Assembly: GCA_937949945.1 (NCBI GenBank)
Contig: CALFEQ010000110.1
Span: 1-64,000 of the forward strand
DNA: 64,000 bases
Direction of reading: 5' to 3'
DNA from: an uncultured Myxococcales bacterium
Lineage (GTDB): Bacteria; Myxococcota_A; Polyangia; Polyangiales; Polyangiaceae
Positions 51,654 through 61,060 of the stretch are shown here, piece by piece. Every line of letters begins with the position of its first letter. Positions within the stretch are counted from its first letter, which is position 1. The notes under the pieces were generated by a model. That model saw only the letters and a program-made list of their open reading frames with translations. It did no database searches and was not told the origin of the DNA. A program made the translations under genes and the position numbers.

Positions 51654-52220
51654 TCAGTCGCTCTTCGGCTGCTCGTCCTTCTTCTCCTCCTTCTCCTTCT
51701 TCTCGTCCTTCTTCTCTTCTTTCTTCTCGTCCTTCTTGGCGGCGGAGGCCTTCGCGGCGCCCGCGTCGACGCCCACGATCTCGATGAGCTCGATGTCGAA
51801 CTTCAGCGCCGCCTTCGGAGGGATCTTGTCGCCGCTGCCCGCCTCGCCGTAGGCCATCTTCCACGGGATGACGAGCTTTCGCTTCCCTCCGACGCGCATG
51901 CCGGGCACGCCCTCGTCCCATCCCTTGATGACGCTGCCCTGACCGATGGTGAACTCGAACGGCTCCTTGCCGATGGAGCTGTCGAACTCCTTGTCGTTCA
52001 TCAGGCGGCCCGTGTAGTGGACCTTCACCTTGTCGCCCGTCTTCGCCTCGGGACCGGTGCCGACGACCTCGTCGACGATCTCGAGCTTGTCGGGGCCGGG
52101 CGGCAGCGGGGTCGCGGGCGCAGGCACGAACTCGCTGGGCTGAAGCTCCTCCACCTTCTTCGAGCATCCGGCGACGAGGAGCGCGGAGAGGGGGATCGCA
52201 AGAATGGCCAAGGCTCGCAT
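51654..52220 (-). CDS. FKBP-type peptidyl-prolyl isomerase lipoprotein
   Basis: 188 aa. Lipoprotein signal MRALAILAIPLSALLVAGC, a Pro-rich linker, then one FKBP domain: KTGDKVKVHYTGRLMNDKEFDSS, EFTIGQGSVIKGWDEG, RVGGKRKLVIPWKMAYGEAG, LKFDIELIEI. Active-site residues (Tyr, Phe, Asp, Trp, Tyr) are present. The C-terminal 40 residues are Lys/Glu/Asp-rich repeats (KKDEKKEEKKDEKKEKEE), an unusual charged tail. It should assist folding of exported proteins. It lies 76 bp after the TonB-like gene, probably in the same operon. Confidence 0.95.
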   Translation of the reverse strand: MRALAILAIPLSALLVAGCSKKVEELQPSEFVPAPATPLPPGPDKLEIVDEVVGTGPEAKTGDKVKVHYTGRLMNDKEFDSSIGKEPFEFTIGQGSVIKGWDEGVPGMRVGGKRKLVIPWKMAYGEAGSGDKIPPKAALKFDIELIEIVGVDAGAAKASAAKKDEKKEEKKDEKKEKEEKKDEQPKSD

Positions 52221-52296
52221 GGCCGTCCGATTAGCACGAAGGCGCGGCGCGCGGGGAGGGGCGCGACGCGCGGGCGGCGCCGCACGGGGGCTGCGA

Positions 52297-53865
52297 TTAC
52301 TCGCGCGGCGACGACGTCGGCGGTGACGACGGCGTGGCGTGCGCCGGCGGCGGCACGTTCGCGTTGAGCGCCGCCGCGGCGAGCTGGAGCAATGCCTCGA
52401 GCTGCTCTTCGCTCGCCTCGACGTGGAGCTTGATCTTCTTGCCCTCGGGGACGACCACGGCCTTGTTGAGCAAGCCGCGCGTCGCGAAGCGGACGCCGAG
52501 GCTGTTCTGCCTCCGGAGCAGCTCCGTCAGCCGTTCGGCCGAGTCGGCCGCGGCCGCTTCGTCGGTGCAGTCGCCTTCGACGTAGGCGTCGGCCCCGCCG
52601 TCGGCGCGCGGGACGATCCAGAGTCGGAGCTCCGTGAGCGACGACGAGAACTTGAGGTTGGGGATCGCGATCTGGTTCGTCGGGTTGCGGACGATGAGGC
52701 GCATCGCCTCCGTCGGCGACGGTCCCCTCGGCGTCTGTCGACGGAACGTGACGGCCGCCTCGTGTGCGTGCGACGGCGGCACGATGACGAGCAGCTTCGG
52801 CTGCGGCCGCAAGAAGACACGCTGGCCGTTGTCGGCGAAGCCGAGCGACGCCTTCACGCCGGGCACGCCCGCGTCGAACGGGCCGCCCTTGTCGTAGGCC
52901 TTCGCGATGGACGCGATCGTCTGATCGACGACGTCGTCGGGCGCCGTGTACCGGACGAGCACGGCGTCGCGATCCGTGTGGATGAGCGACGGCCCGTAGA
53001 TGAGGATCCAGTCCGTGTCGCGGATCGGATCGACCGGCGACTGCGCTCCCTTGAGGAAGTCCTTCCACTGCGGGATCTGCTGGAAGATGGGGCCCATTCG
53101 CCCGCCGACGGGATGCTTGCGGATGAGCGCGACGTTCAGCCCGAGGACGACGTTCTGCACGCCGGCGTTCACGACCTTCGTGAGGCCGAACATGCTCTCG
53201 GGATCGCGCGGGCCGCTCGAGCCGGGTGCCCCGCCCGCGTCGGCGGTCGCGACGAGCCCGCCGTCGTCGAGCGCGCCGACGTCCTCTTCGCCGGCGTCGG
53301 TCGGAGCTCCGCCGTCGCCGCCGGCGCCTGCGTCGACGATCGCGACGGGCTCCGGCCCGGCGTCCGTCGCGAGGTCCTGACCGGCATCGACGATCGGCGG
53401 CGGCCCGGCGTCGCGCACCTTCGGCGTCTTGTCCTCTTTCGGGGCGGTGGGCTCCGGGTCCGGCTCGGGAGGCGCTGCCGCCGGCTCCGGCGCCGGCTCC
53501 GGCGGGGGCGGCGCCTCGTCGGCGACGAGATCGACCGGGATCGTGAGCGGGTCGTCGACCTCCTTGAACTCGATCTCCATGCTCGGCGGCAGGAGGTTCC
53601 AAGGCGCGACGAACCAGTGGACGACCAGCGAAATCGTGAACGCGACGGTCAGCGCGACCCGGATGGCCCGTCCGTCCCAGAACCGCGCGGGCCCGGAGAG
53701 CTTGCGAGGGCGCGTCGTCGGCGCCGTCGCGTGTGGAGCGGTCGGGGCCTCCAGCGCCGCACCGCGCGAAGGGTCGCCGCGGAGCGCGAAGGCACGACGG
53801 CCTCGCCCCATGCCCGGGAGCCCGAACGGCGACCCGGACGAGCGCGGATGCGTCTCTCTAGCCAC
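52297..53865 (-). CDS. TonB-like single-pass membrane protein, unknown
   Basis: 522 aa. A cytoplasmic Arg-rich N-terminus of about 70 residues, one membrane helix (VALTVAFTISLVVHWFV) and a long Pro/Glu/Ala/Asp spacer, as in TonB and GltJ-type proteins. Two acidic DAG-rich stretches follow, then a globular C-terminal domain (residues about 225-490) with no recognised family (WILIYGPSLIHTDRDAVLVRYTAP, LRLWIVPRADGGADAYVEGD). It may span the periplasm. The TonB comparison rests on layout only. Confidence 0.75.
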   Translation of the reverse strand: MARETHPRSSGSPFGLPGMGRGRRAFALRGDPSRGAALEAPTAPHATAPTTRPRKLSGPARFWDGRAIRVALTVAFTISLVVHWFVAPWNLLPPSMEIEFKEVDDPLTIPVDLVADEAPPPPEPAPEPAAAPPEPDPEPTAPKEDKTPKVRDAGPPPIVDAGQDLATDAGPEPVAIVDAGAGGDGGAPTDAGEEDVGALDDGGLVATADAGGAPGSSGPRDPESMFGLTKVVNAGVQNVVLGLNVALIRKHPVGGRMGPIFQQIPQWKDFLKGAQSPVDPIRDTDWILIYGPSLIHTDRDAVLVRYTAPDDVVDQTIASIAKAYDKGGPFDAGVPGVKASLGFADNGQRVFLRPQPKLLVIVPPSHAHEAAVTFRRQTPRGPSPTEAMRLIVRNPTNQIAIPNLKFSSSLTELRLWIVPRADGGADAYVEGDCTDEAAAADSAERLTELLRRQNSLGVRFATRGLLNKAVVVPEGKKIKLHVEASEEQLEALLQLAAAALNANVPPPAHATPSSPPTSSPRE

Positions 53866-54149
53866 GCGCCGGCCCTCTCACGCCCACACCCTAGGACGGA
53901 ACATCGCTCCAAACCATGGAATTTTCGGCATCTGACGGACGCCGGGGGCGGGCACGGCGGTCGCAAGCATGCGGCTTCCCGGACACCCAGCGACCCATGC
54001 CCATCGACCCTACCAGCCTCCGTGACACGAAATCGCTGCCGTTCCAGGACGCCTCCGGGCCGGAGCGCAGAAAACTCGCTGGATTTCGTGGGGTCTGGCA
54101 TGTGAGGAAGACCCCCGCCGACCGTGAGGCTCGACGACCGAGCTTCCCC

Positions 54150-55988
54150 ATGCGATGGCGGCCCTCTCGTCTCATGAAGTTCCGTCCGCTTCTTGCTCTT
54201 CTCGCCTTCGTCTCCGGCGCCGCCGGAGGCGCGGCCGCATGCAGCGAGTCGAAGTCGGAGCCGACGCCGTCCCACCCGACGGCTCTGCCGCCGCAGCCGC
54301 CGCAGCCGCAGGCGAGCGCCCCGGTCGTGAAGAAGGCCGAAGCTCGTGACGCGAGCGCGCCGAGCGCGCCCGCCACGAAGGAGCCCGAGCCGTCGATCTG
54401 GGACGGCCCGCTCATCGGCGCCCTGTTCAACCAGACGCCGATCATGAGCGACATGGAGTGGCCGAAGAAGGACGAGGACAAGAAGGGGCGGGACAAGGAC
54501 AAGAACAAGGGCGCCATCCGCATCGGATACATTCGACAGGGCCAGAAGGTTCCCGTCATTCCGGAACCGCACCGGAAGAGCAACTGCAAGGACGGCTGGT
54601 ACGAGCTCGTCCAGGGCGGCTTCGTCTGTGGAAGGTACGCCACGCTCGACCTCAACCATCCGAAGATCAAGCTCGCGCCCCATCCGCCGGATCTCGAGTC
54701 GGCTCTTCCGTACGAGTACGGCTACAACATCGCGAACGGCACGCCGCTCTACCGTACGGTTCCGTCGCGCGAAGAGCGGATGAAGCTCGAGCCGTGGCTC
54801 GCTCCGAAGCCGAAGAAGCCGAAGCCGCCGCCGGAGCCGGTCGAGGAGCAGGTGACCGCGTCCTACGGCGAGGACGGCTTCGACGCCGGCATCCCGCTCA
54901 CGCTCACGAAGGCGACCATCACGGCGACGACGACGGACCCGTTCGGGCTCGGCGAGGCCGAGGCGGAGACGCCCTGGTACCTCCGCAACTACGACGGAGG
55001 AAAGCCCATGGTGACGCTCGACGAGCTCAAGGGCGAGGGCCCGATGGAGCGCCGCATGGTCAAGGGCTTCTTCATCGCGCTCGACAAGGAGATGACCGCG
55101 GGCGGGTGGAAGTGGTGGAGGACCACCCGCACGATGCTCGCGCCGTACGAGCGCATCATGGTGCACAAGACGGCGAGCAAGTTCCACGGCATCTGGCTCG
55201 ACGAGACGCGCGACGAGGCGAAGGACCTCGCCAAGACGGCAGCGGCCTTCGGCTCTCCTGCGGTCACGTTCTCGGGCGAGAGGAAGCCGACCCCGGATCT
55301 CTGCAAGCCCGGGAGCAAGGCCCAGGTCGGCATCATCACGTTCTACCGCGCGAAGAAGTACACCGTCGATCCGAGCCGAAAGACGGTGACGGCGGGCGAT
55401 CCCGTCGCGCGTCACACCGTGGTCAGGCTCACCGGAGACCGGGTGAGGATCGACAACACGATCTACGAGGAGACCGACGAAGGCTGGTGGATCCGTGCCC
55501 GAGACGCGGTGAAGACCAACCCCGGCCCTCCGCCGAAGGACCTCAAGCCCGGCGAGAAGTGGATCGACGTCAATCTGACGACGCAGACGCTCGTCGCGTT
55601 CGAAGGTGACACTCCCGTCTTCGCCACCGCCGTGTCGACGGGCAAGGAAGACAAAGAGGACAAGGAGAAGGACTACACGACGCCGACGGGCACATGGCGC
55701 ATCCGCGAGAAGCACATCGCGGCGACGATGGACGGAGACGTCGCGAGCGACGGTCCGTACTCGATCGAGGACGTGCCGTGGATCATGTACTACCACGGCA
55801 GCTACGCGCTGCACGGCGCCTTCTGGCACAACAACTTCGGGCGCACGCGCAGCCACGGCTGCGTGAACCTCGCGCCGCTCGACGCGCGGTCGCTCTTCAA
55901 CTGGACGGAGCCTCGCGTGCCCGAGAACTGGCACGCCGTGTGGTCGACGCCGGAGCGGCCGGGCACCCTGGTGGTCGTCCACGAGTGA
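54150..55988 (+). CDS. L,D-transpeptidase (YkuD) lipoprotein
   Basis: 612 aa. Signal and lipobox-like LAFVSGAAGGAAAC (Cys near residue 31), a Pro/Gln/Ala linker, two beta-rich middle modules of which one may be SH3-like, and a C-terminal YkuD domain with His in ALHGAFWHNNFG and the catalytic Cys in TRSHGCVNLAP. It cross-links peptidoglycan or attaches proteins to it from the periplasm side. ATG at 54150 gives a good basic start; 54174 is also possible. The family C-terminus is complete. Convergent with the formylglycine enzyme gene, 12 bp away. Confidence 0.93.
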   Translation: MRWRPSRLMKFRPLLALLAFVSGAAGGAAACSESKSEPTPSHPTALPPQPPQPQASAPVVKKAEARDASAPSAPATKEPEPSIWDGPLIGALFNQTPIMSDMEWPKKDEDKKGRDKDKNKGAIRIGYIRQGQKVPVIPEPHRKSNCKDGWYELVQGGFVCGRYATLDLNHPKIKLAPHPPDLESALPYEYGYNIANGTPLYRTVPSREERMKLEPWLAPKPKKPKPPPEPVEEQVTASYGEDGFDAGIPLTLTKATITATTTDPFGLGEAEAETPWYLRNYDGGKPMVTLDELKGEGPMERRMVKGFFIALDKEMTAGGWKWWRTTRTMLAPYERIMVHKTASKFHGIWLDETRDEAKDLAKTAAAFGSPAVTFSGERKPTPDLCKPGSKAQVGIITFYRAKKYTVDPSRKTVTAGDPVARHTVVRLTGDRVRIDNTIYEETDEGWWIRARDAVKTNPGPPPKDLKPGEKWIDVNLTTQTLVAFEGDTPVFATAVSTGKEDKEDKEKDYTTPTGTWRIREKHIAATMDGDVASDGPYSIEDVPWIMYYHGSYALHGAFWHNNFGRTRSHGCVNLAPLDARSLFNWTEPRVPENWHAVWSTPERPGTLVVVHE

Positions 55989-56000
55989 CGTCACGTTCGA

Positions 56001-57164
56001 TCAGCGCTTGGCCGTCGGCGCCGAACGCACGCAGCGAAAGCCCGTGTGCGAGGTGCCGCTGTCCGGCGCGGCCTTGCCGCGCCCGCCAGGCTGGTAGCGC
56101 CGGCATACGTTCTCGGCGCATAGGAACGAGCCGCCCTTGGTGACGCGCTTCGGGACGGAGGGCTCGACGGGATCGAAGCCCTCGTCCGGGCCACGAGGAT
56201 TCTTCCTCGGGCTGCTTCGGTAGTAGTCGGGCCGGTACCAGTCCGCGGTCCACTCCCAGACGTTCCCCGCCATGTCGAAGAGGCCGAATGCGTTGGGGGG
56301 GAAGGAGCCGACGGGAGCCGTGCCCTCGAAGCCGTCCTCGCGGGTGTTGTTCGTCGGGAAGTCGCCCTGCCATACGTTTGCGAGCCAGCGCTGTCCCGGC
56401 CGGAGCTCGTCGCCCCAGACGTAGGGCTTCTTCACGAGCCCGCCACGCGCAGCCATCTCCCACTCGGCCTCGGTCGGGAGGCGCTTGTTCGCCCAGGTCG
56501 CGTACGCGACGGCGTCGTACCAGCTCACGTGGACGACCGGGTGGTGCTCGCGTCCGACGATCGAGCTCCCCGGTCCTTCGGGATGTCGGAACGAAGCTCC
56601 CGGAACGAGACGCCACCACGAGAGCGGGTCGTGAAGGCTCACGACTCGCTCGGGCTTCACGAAGACGATCCCCGCCGGGCCAAGAACCTCCTCGGGCGCG
56701 CCTGGATACTGCGTCGGGTCCAGCGGCCGTTCGGCCGTGGTCACGTAACCCGTCGCTTCGACGAACCGTAAGAATTGTTCGTTCGTCACCTCCGTGCGAT
56801 CGATCCAGAAGCCGTCTACTTCGACCTCGTGCCACGGTCGTGCGTCGGGCATTCGCGGATCGTCGCTGCCCATCCAGAAGGTTCCGCCCGGGATGAAGAC
56901 CATGTCTTCGAACTCTGGCGGTGAGGGGTGCGACTTCACTGCGCGCGCCGCGACCGTCTCGGACGAGGCCGCGCCCGTCTCGGACGAGAGCATGACGCGC
57001 GAGGGCGCGGCCGCGCAGCACTCTGCCCCGCTCGCGACGGAGCGAAGGACAGCCACCGACGACGCGATGCCGATCAAGCCGAGAAGGCCGAGCATGACTT
57101 GCGGCGTCCCTCGTCTACGTTGCGACCGAGTCGCTCGCGTGGGGTGAGCATTCGACGAGGGCAC
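56001..57164 (-). CDS. Formylglycine-generating enzyme (SUMF1-type)
   Basis: 387 aa. After a basic N-terminus and one hydrophobic segment (MLGLLGLIGIASSVAVL) the FGE domain runs from about residue 85: FIPGGTFWMGS, RTEVTNEQFLRFV, RLPTEAEWEMAARGG, FGLFDMAGNVWEWTADWY and RVTKGGSFLC. The two catalytic cysteines Cys349 and Cys354 are in place (SFLCAENVCRRY), so it should oxidise the sulfatase active-site Cys to formylglycine. GTG at 57164 has GGAGGAG 4-5 nt upstream. Its partner sulfatase is divergent, 122 bp away. The N-terminal helix suggests an exported or membrane-bound form, unlike many cytoplasmic FGEs. Confidence 0.95.
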   Translation of the reverse strand: MPSSNAHPTRATRSQRRRGTPQVMLGLLGLIGIASSVAVLRSVASGAECCAAAPSRVMLSSETGAASSETVAARAVKSHPSPPEFEDMVFIPGGTFWMGSDDPRMPDARPWHEVEVDGFWIDRTEVTNEQFLRFVEATGYVTTAERPLDPTQYPGAPEEVLGPAGIVFVKPERVVSLHDPLSWWRLVPGASFRHPEGPGSSIVGREHHPVVHVSWYDAVAYATWANKRLPTEAEWEMAARGGLVKKPYVWGDELRPGQRWLANVWQGDFPTNNTREDGFEGTAPVGSFPPNAFGLFDMAGNVWEWTADWYRPDYYRSSPRKNPRGPDEGFDPVEPSVPKRVTKGGSFLCAENVCRRYQPGGRGKAAPDSGTSHTGFRCVRSAPTAKR

Positions 57165-57286
57165 GGCTTCTCCTCCGTCTGCGATGGCTCGCGGTCGCTC
57201 GGAGCGAGCAACGGGCGCGCCCGCGATGGAGGGGACCGACGTTTGCAGTCGGCCGCACCGGACCACGGCACGGAACGAGGACGACG

Positions 57287-58915
57287 ATGAACCCTGTACG
57301 TCTCGGCCTTGGAACGGTGGGCCTCATGATCGCCGTCTCGGCCGCATGCAGCTCGCCACCAGAAGCAATGGCTGGTCAGGAGGCGCCGATCGAAGCGGGC
57401 AAGAGGCCCAACATCGTGTTCATCATGGCCGACGACGTCGGCTGGTTCAACATCGGCGCCTATCACCAGGGGATCATGGCGGGCCTCACGCCCAACATCG
57501 ACAGCCTCGCCGCGGAGGGAACGCGGTTCACGGACTACTACGCCGAGCCGAGCTGCACCGCCGGCCGAGCCAACTTCATCACCGGCCAGCTGCCCATCCG
57601 CACGGGTCTCACGACGGTCGGGCAAGCGGGCGCCGAGATCGGCATCCCCGAGCAGGCAGTGACGATCGCCACGGTGCTCAAGGACATGGGCTATGCGACG
57701 GGGCAGTTCGGGAAGAACCACCTCGGCGATCTCAACAAGTTCCTCCCGACCGTGCACGGCTTCGACGAGTTCTTCGGGTACCTCTACCACCTCGATGCGA
57801 TGGAGGACCCCTACTGGCACAGCTACCCCGACGAGCTGAAGGACAAGGTCGGCCCGCGCAACATGATCCACAGCTTCGCGACGGACGTCGACGACGACAC
57901 GGTGGAGCCTCGCTGGGGAAGGGTCGGCAAGCAGCGCATCGAGGACGCCGGGCCTCTTCCGCCGGAGCGCATGAAGACCGTGGACAGCGAGTTCCTCGCT
58001 GCGTCCGTCGAGTTCATGCGGAAAGCGAAGGACGCAGGCAAGCCGTTCTTCCTCTATCTCAACCCGACGCGCATGCACGTCTACACCCATCTCTCCGAGC
58101 GCTACGCGAACAAGCAGACGGCGGAGAACTCCTGGTACACCTACGAGGCCGGCATGGCGCAGCTCGACGACATCGTCGGCGGCGTCCTCGGAGAGCTGAA
58201 GAGCCTCGGAGTCGAGGACGACACGATCGTCGTCTTCACGACGGACAACGGCGCAGAGGTCTTCACCTGGCCCGACGGCGGCATGACACCCTTCGCCGGC
58301 GCGAAGGGCACCGTCCTCGAAGGAGGCATGCGCGTCCCGATGATCGTGAGGTGGCCTGGCAAGATACCCGCGAACCGGGTCGAGAATGCGCTCATGTCGG
58401 GGCTCGACTGGTTCCCCACGCTCGTCTCGGCGGCGGGCAATCCGCACATCGTCGACGAGCTCGCCAGGGGGAAGCGCATCGGCGACAAGGACTACAAGGT
58501 CCATCTCGACGGGTACGACCAGCTCGACCTTCTGACCGGCAACGGACCGACCAAGCGCGACGAGATCTGGTACTTCGCGGAGAGCACGCTCGGCGCCGTG
58601 CGCATCGGCGACTGGAAGTTCCGCTTCATCGACCAGCCCGGCGGCTGGGGCGGCCCGACGGAACACCTCAAGACACCGAAGATCACCAACCTGCGCCTCG
58701 ACCCCTTCGAGCGGACGGATCCCAGCAAGGCGCCGCCCGCGTTGATGGACTTCTACGGTCACGAGTTCTGGCGCTTCGTCTTCGTCCAGCAGGAGGTCGA
58801 GGCGTTCGCGAAGACCTTCGTCGACTTCCCACCCATGCAGCGTGGCGCGGAGTTCAACGTCGACCACATCAAGGACCAGGTCAAGAACGCCCTCGCGAGC
58901 CGTATGGGGCAATGA
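57287..58915 (+). CDS. Type I sulfatase lipoprotein
   Basis: 542 aa. A signal peptide MNPVRLGLGTVGLMIAVSAAC gives a lipidated Cys at 21. The alkaline-phosphatase-superfamily fold is shown by RPNIVFIMADDVG with metal Asp49 and Asp50, the formylglycine site Cys90 in SCTAGRANF (C-x-A-x-R, the Ala variant of C-x-P-x-R) and the later FTTDNGAEVF metal region. It should hydrolyse sulfate esters, possibly of polysaccharides. The FGE gene sits divergent next door and should activate it, but FGE acts during export, so both must meet in the cytoplasm or membrane. GAGG lies 8 nt before the ATG. Confidence 0.95.
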   Translation: MNPVRLGLGTVGLMIAVSAACSSPPEAMAGQEAPIEAGKRPNIVFIMADDVGWFNIGAYHQGIMAGLTPNIDSLAAEGTRFTDYYAEPSCTAGRANFITGQLPIRTGLTTVGQAGAEIGIPEQAVTIATVLKDMGYATGQFGKNHLGDLNKFLPTVHGFDEFFGYLYHLDAMEDPYWHSYPDELKDKVGPRNMIHSFATDVDDDTVEPRWGRVGKQRIEDAGPLPPERMKTVDSEFLAASVEFMRKAKDAGKPFFLYLNPTRMHVYTHLSERYANKQTAENSWYTYEAGMAQLDDIVGGVLGELKSLGVEDDTIVVFTTDNGAEVFTWPDGGMTPFAGAKGTVLEGGMRVPMIVRWPGKIPANRVENALMSGLDWFPTLVSAAGNPHIVDELARGKRIGDKDYKVHLDGYDQLDLLTGNGPTKRDEIWYFAESTLGAVRIGDWKFRFIDQPGGWGGPTEHLKTPKITNLRLDPFERTDPSKAPPALMDFYGHEFWRFVFVQQEVEAFAKTFVDFPPMQRGAEFNVDHIKDQVKNALASRMGQ

Positions 58916-58966
58916 CGCGCACCGACGTGGGGAGGAGCTCGTCACGCCCGCCGACGCCGCCGGCCG

Positions 58967-61060
58967 CTACGCGCGGCTCTCGAGCGTGACGAGCCGCTCC
59001 TTGCCGTCCTTCCCGAGGCGCGCCTCGAGCGCGGCGACGAGCGCGTCGATCGTCGGCCGGGGAGCAGGCCCGAGGAGGATGGGACCGCCCTCGCAGTCGA
59101 GCTCGACGCGATCGTCGTGCGTGCGGAAGCCGCGGATCTTCCTCCACGGGCGCGCCGCTCCCGCGAACGTGACGCCGTAGTCGTCGATGGCGACGTCGAG
59201 CGGCAGCGTCGCCACGAGGCCGTACGCCGCGACCGCGAGCATCGCGAGCATGGCGCTCGACCCGAGGACGAACGCGAGGCCCGGACGGTGCCGCGCGAGC
59301 TGGTAGTACGCGCCGAGGAAGAAGATGCCCGCGGCGAGCACGTGCAGGAGCACCGCGGAGGTCCAGAACAGGCGAGGCCGGCCCACGCGGAAGAGCGCGC
59401 GGTCCTCCGGGCGGATGGCGAGGACCTCCTTCGTCACGATGCCGTGACGGAGCGATCTGCGTACGAGGGCGACGAACACCGATGCGAGCCCGACGTTCAG
59501 GAGGACGGCGAGGCCGCCTGCGCCCTCGGTCGAGAGGAGCGCGTCGAACAGGCCGTGGCACGCCGCCGCGAAGAGGAGCCATGCCCAGGCTCGCGTGCGC
59601 GGGGCCACGAGCCGCTTTCCGAGCGCGTAGCCCCAGATCGCGCCGAAGAACATGTGCGCGGGCACGCTCATGAAGCAGCGCGCGATGACGAGCGGCGCCG
59701 TGAGCCGACCGAGCGCGAAGTAACGGACGTTCTCTGCCGCGGCGAAGCCGAGGGACGCCACGATGCCGTAGATGATGCCGTCGACGGGCTCGTCGAACTC
59801 GCGACGACGCGCGGCGAACTGCGCGGCGGCGCGCTTGGCGCCCTCCTCGGACATGCCGACCACGACGGTGAAGACGACGAACCCGAGCGGCAGCGCGAAC
59901 GCGCGACCGCCGAACGTCGCGAGCTCGGGGTCGAGCCAAGGGGTCGACGTCGCGAGAAGCCACTCCGCGATCCCGGCGGGCATCGTGGCGAGCGCGCCCA
60001 GCACGAACGTGACGCCGACGAGCCAGAGCGGCTCGGGATGCGCGCGGTCGAAGCGCCGAACGAACACGAGCCATGCGAGCGACAGGACGATCGGCACCAC
60101 CAGGCAAGCGGTCGCGAGCAGTCGGTTCGGCGGCAGCCCGACCGCGTCGACGCGGCGAAGGGGAGGGAGGCGCGGCGTCATCAAGAGCTGCCGCTCGTGC
60201 GCGGCGCGCGCGTACGCCTCGGCGCCGGCGCCGAACGACAGCACCATCGCGTCGCCGTCCCAGCTCGGTGTCCCGAGCGAGATCCGGCCTCGCGTGAGGA
60301 TCGCGCCCGGCCGCGTACGCGCCTCTCGGAGGACGGCCTCGGCGGGCGACCCCGGCATGGCGCGGACGCGCAACGTCGGTCCCGCGCCCCACGCCACGAG
60401 GGCTCCGTCGGCGAGCTCGGCGACGGGCGCTGCGCGGACGACGCGCGTCCTCCACCGCGGCGGATCGCGTCCCGATGCGGTCATCCAGATCGGCTCCGCG
60501 ACGATGCGGTGATCGCGATCGATCGGCCACGTCTCGATCGCGCGGAGCACGTCGCCTCGCGCGCCTTCGTACCAGTGGTCGGCGCCGTCCTCCCGGGCGA
60601 CGAGGCCGCTCGACGGATCGCGCGAGGCGAGGCGGACGCTCGGGTCGGCCTCGAAGATCGACAGCGCGCCCGTCCACGTGACCAGCTCGTCGACGCGCTG
60701 CGCGAGGTCCTCGTCGACGACGATCCTCAGGCGCCGCTCGTCGAAGACGACGTCGGCTCCGATCCGCGCGGCGCCGAGCCGGCGCAGCACGAGCGCGCGG
60801 AGGTCCTGTCCGAACGCGGCTTCCGTGACCGGCGGAGCGGCGCCGACGACCTCGTAGGTGAGCTCGACGTCGTCCTCGCCCGCGAGCGACGCGAACAAGC
60901 TCGGCGCGCGCTCGGTGCCCGGCGGCGCTCCGCACCCGGCGAGCAGCAGTGCGAGGACCGCGACGATCGCGAGGAGCCACGACGCGAGCGAGGGGCGCAG
61001 GGCGCGGACCGCGCGCAGCGCCAGCGCCTCGAGGGTGGCCGTGCTCCCGAGCGCGATCAT
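58967..61060 (-). CDS. PrsW-family membrane protease with SecD-like N-terminal domain
   Basis: 697 aa. A leading hydrophobic stretch ends in LLAGC (residues about 20-40), followed by an extracytoplasmic region of about 250 aa. Part of it (VLRRLGAARIGADVV, DERRLRIVVDEDLAQRVDEL, LSIFEAD) resembles the first periplasmic domain of SecD. From about residue 310 several membrane helices follow with PrsW motifs: Glu-Glu in GMSEEGAKR, the AAENVRYF segment, His in PAHMFFG and CHGLFD. A cytoplasmic or periplasmic PH-like end closes the protein. The ATG overlaps the pheA stop by ATGA, so translation is coupled. Confidence 0.85.
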   Translation of the reverse strand: MIALGSTATLEALALRAVRALRPSLASWLLAIVAVLALLLAGCGAPPGTERAPSLFASLAGEDDVELTYEVVGAAPPVTEAAFGQDLRALVLRRLGAARIGADVVFDERRLRIVVDEDLAQRVDELVTWTGALSIFEADPSVRLASRDPSSGLVAREDGADHWYEGARGDVLRAIETWPIDRDHRIVAEPIWMTASGRDPPRWRTRVVRAAPVAELADGALVAWGAGPTLRVRAMPGSPAEAVLREARTRPGAILTRGRISLGTPSWDGDAMVLSFGAGAEAYARAAHERQLLMTPRLPPLRRVDAVGLPPNRLLATACLVVPIVLSLAWLVFVRRFDRAHPEPLWLVGVTFVLGALATMPAGIAEWLLATSTPWLDPELATFGGRAFALPLGFVVFTVVVGMSEEGAKRAAAQFAARRREFDEPVDGIIYGIVASLGFAAAENVRYFALGRLTAPLVIARCFMSVPAHMFFGAIWGYALGKRLVAPRTRAWAWLLFAAACHGLFDALLSTEGAGGLAVLLNVGLASVFVALVRRSLRHGIVTKEVLAIRPEDRALFRVGRPRLFWTSAVLLHVLAAGIFFLGAYYQLARHRPGLAFVLGSSAMLAMLAVAAYGLVATLPLDVAIDDYGVTFAGAARPWRKIRGFRTHDDRVELDCEGGPILLGPAPRPTIDALVAALEARLGKDGKERLVTLESRA

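Noticed and set aside
52339..54105. A 588-codon plus-strand frame opposite the TonB-like gene
   Set aside because: Arg/Asp-rich shadow without domains; minus strand has a membrane helix and a Pro-rich spacer with proper start.
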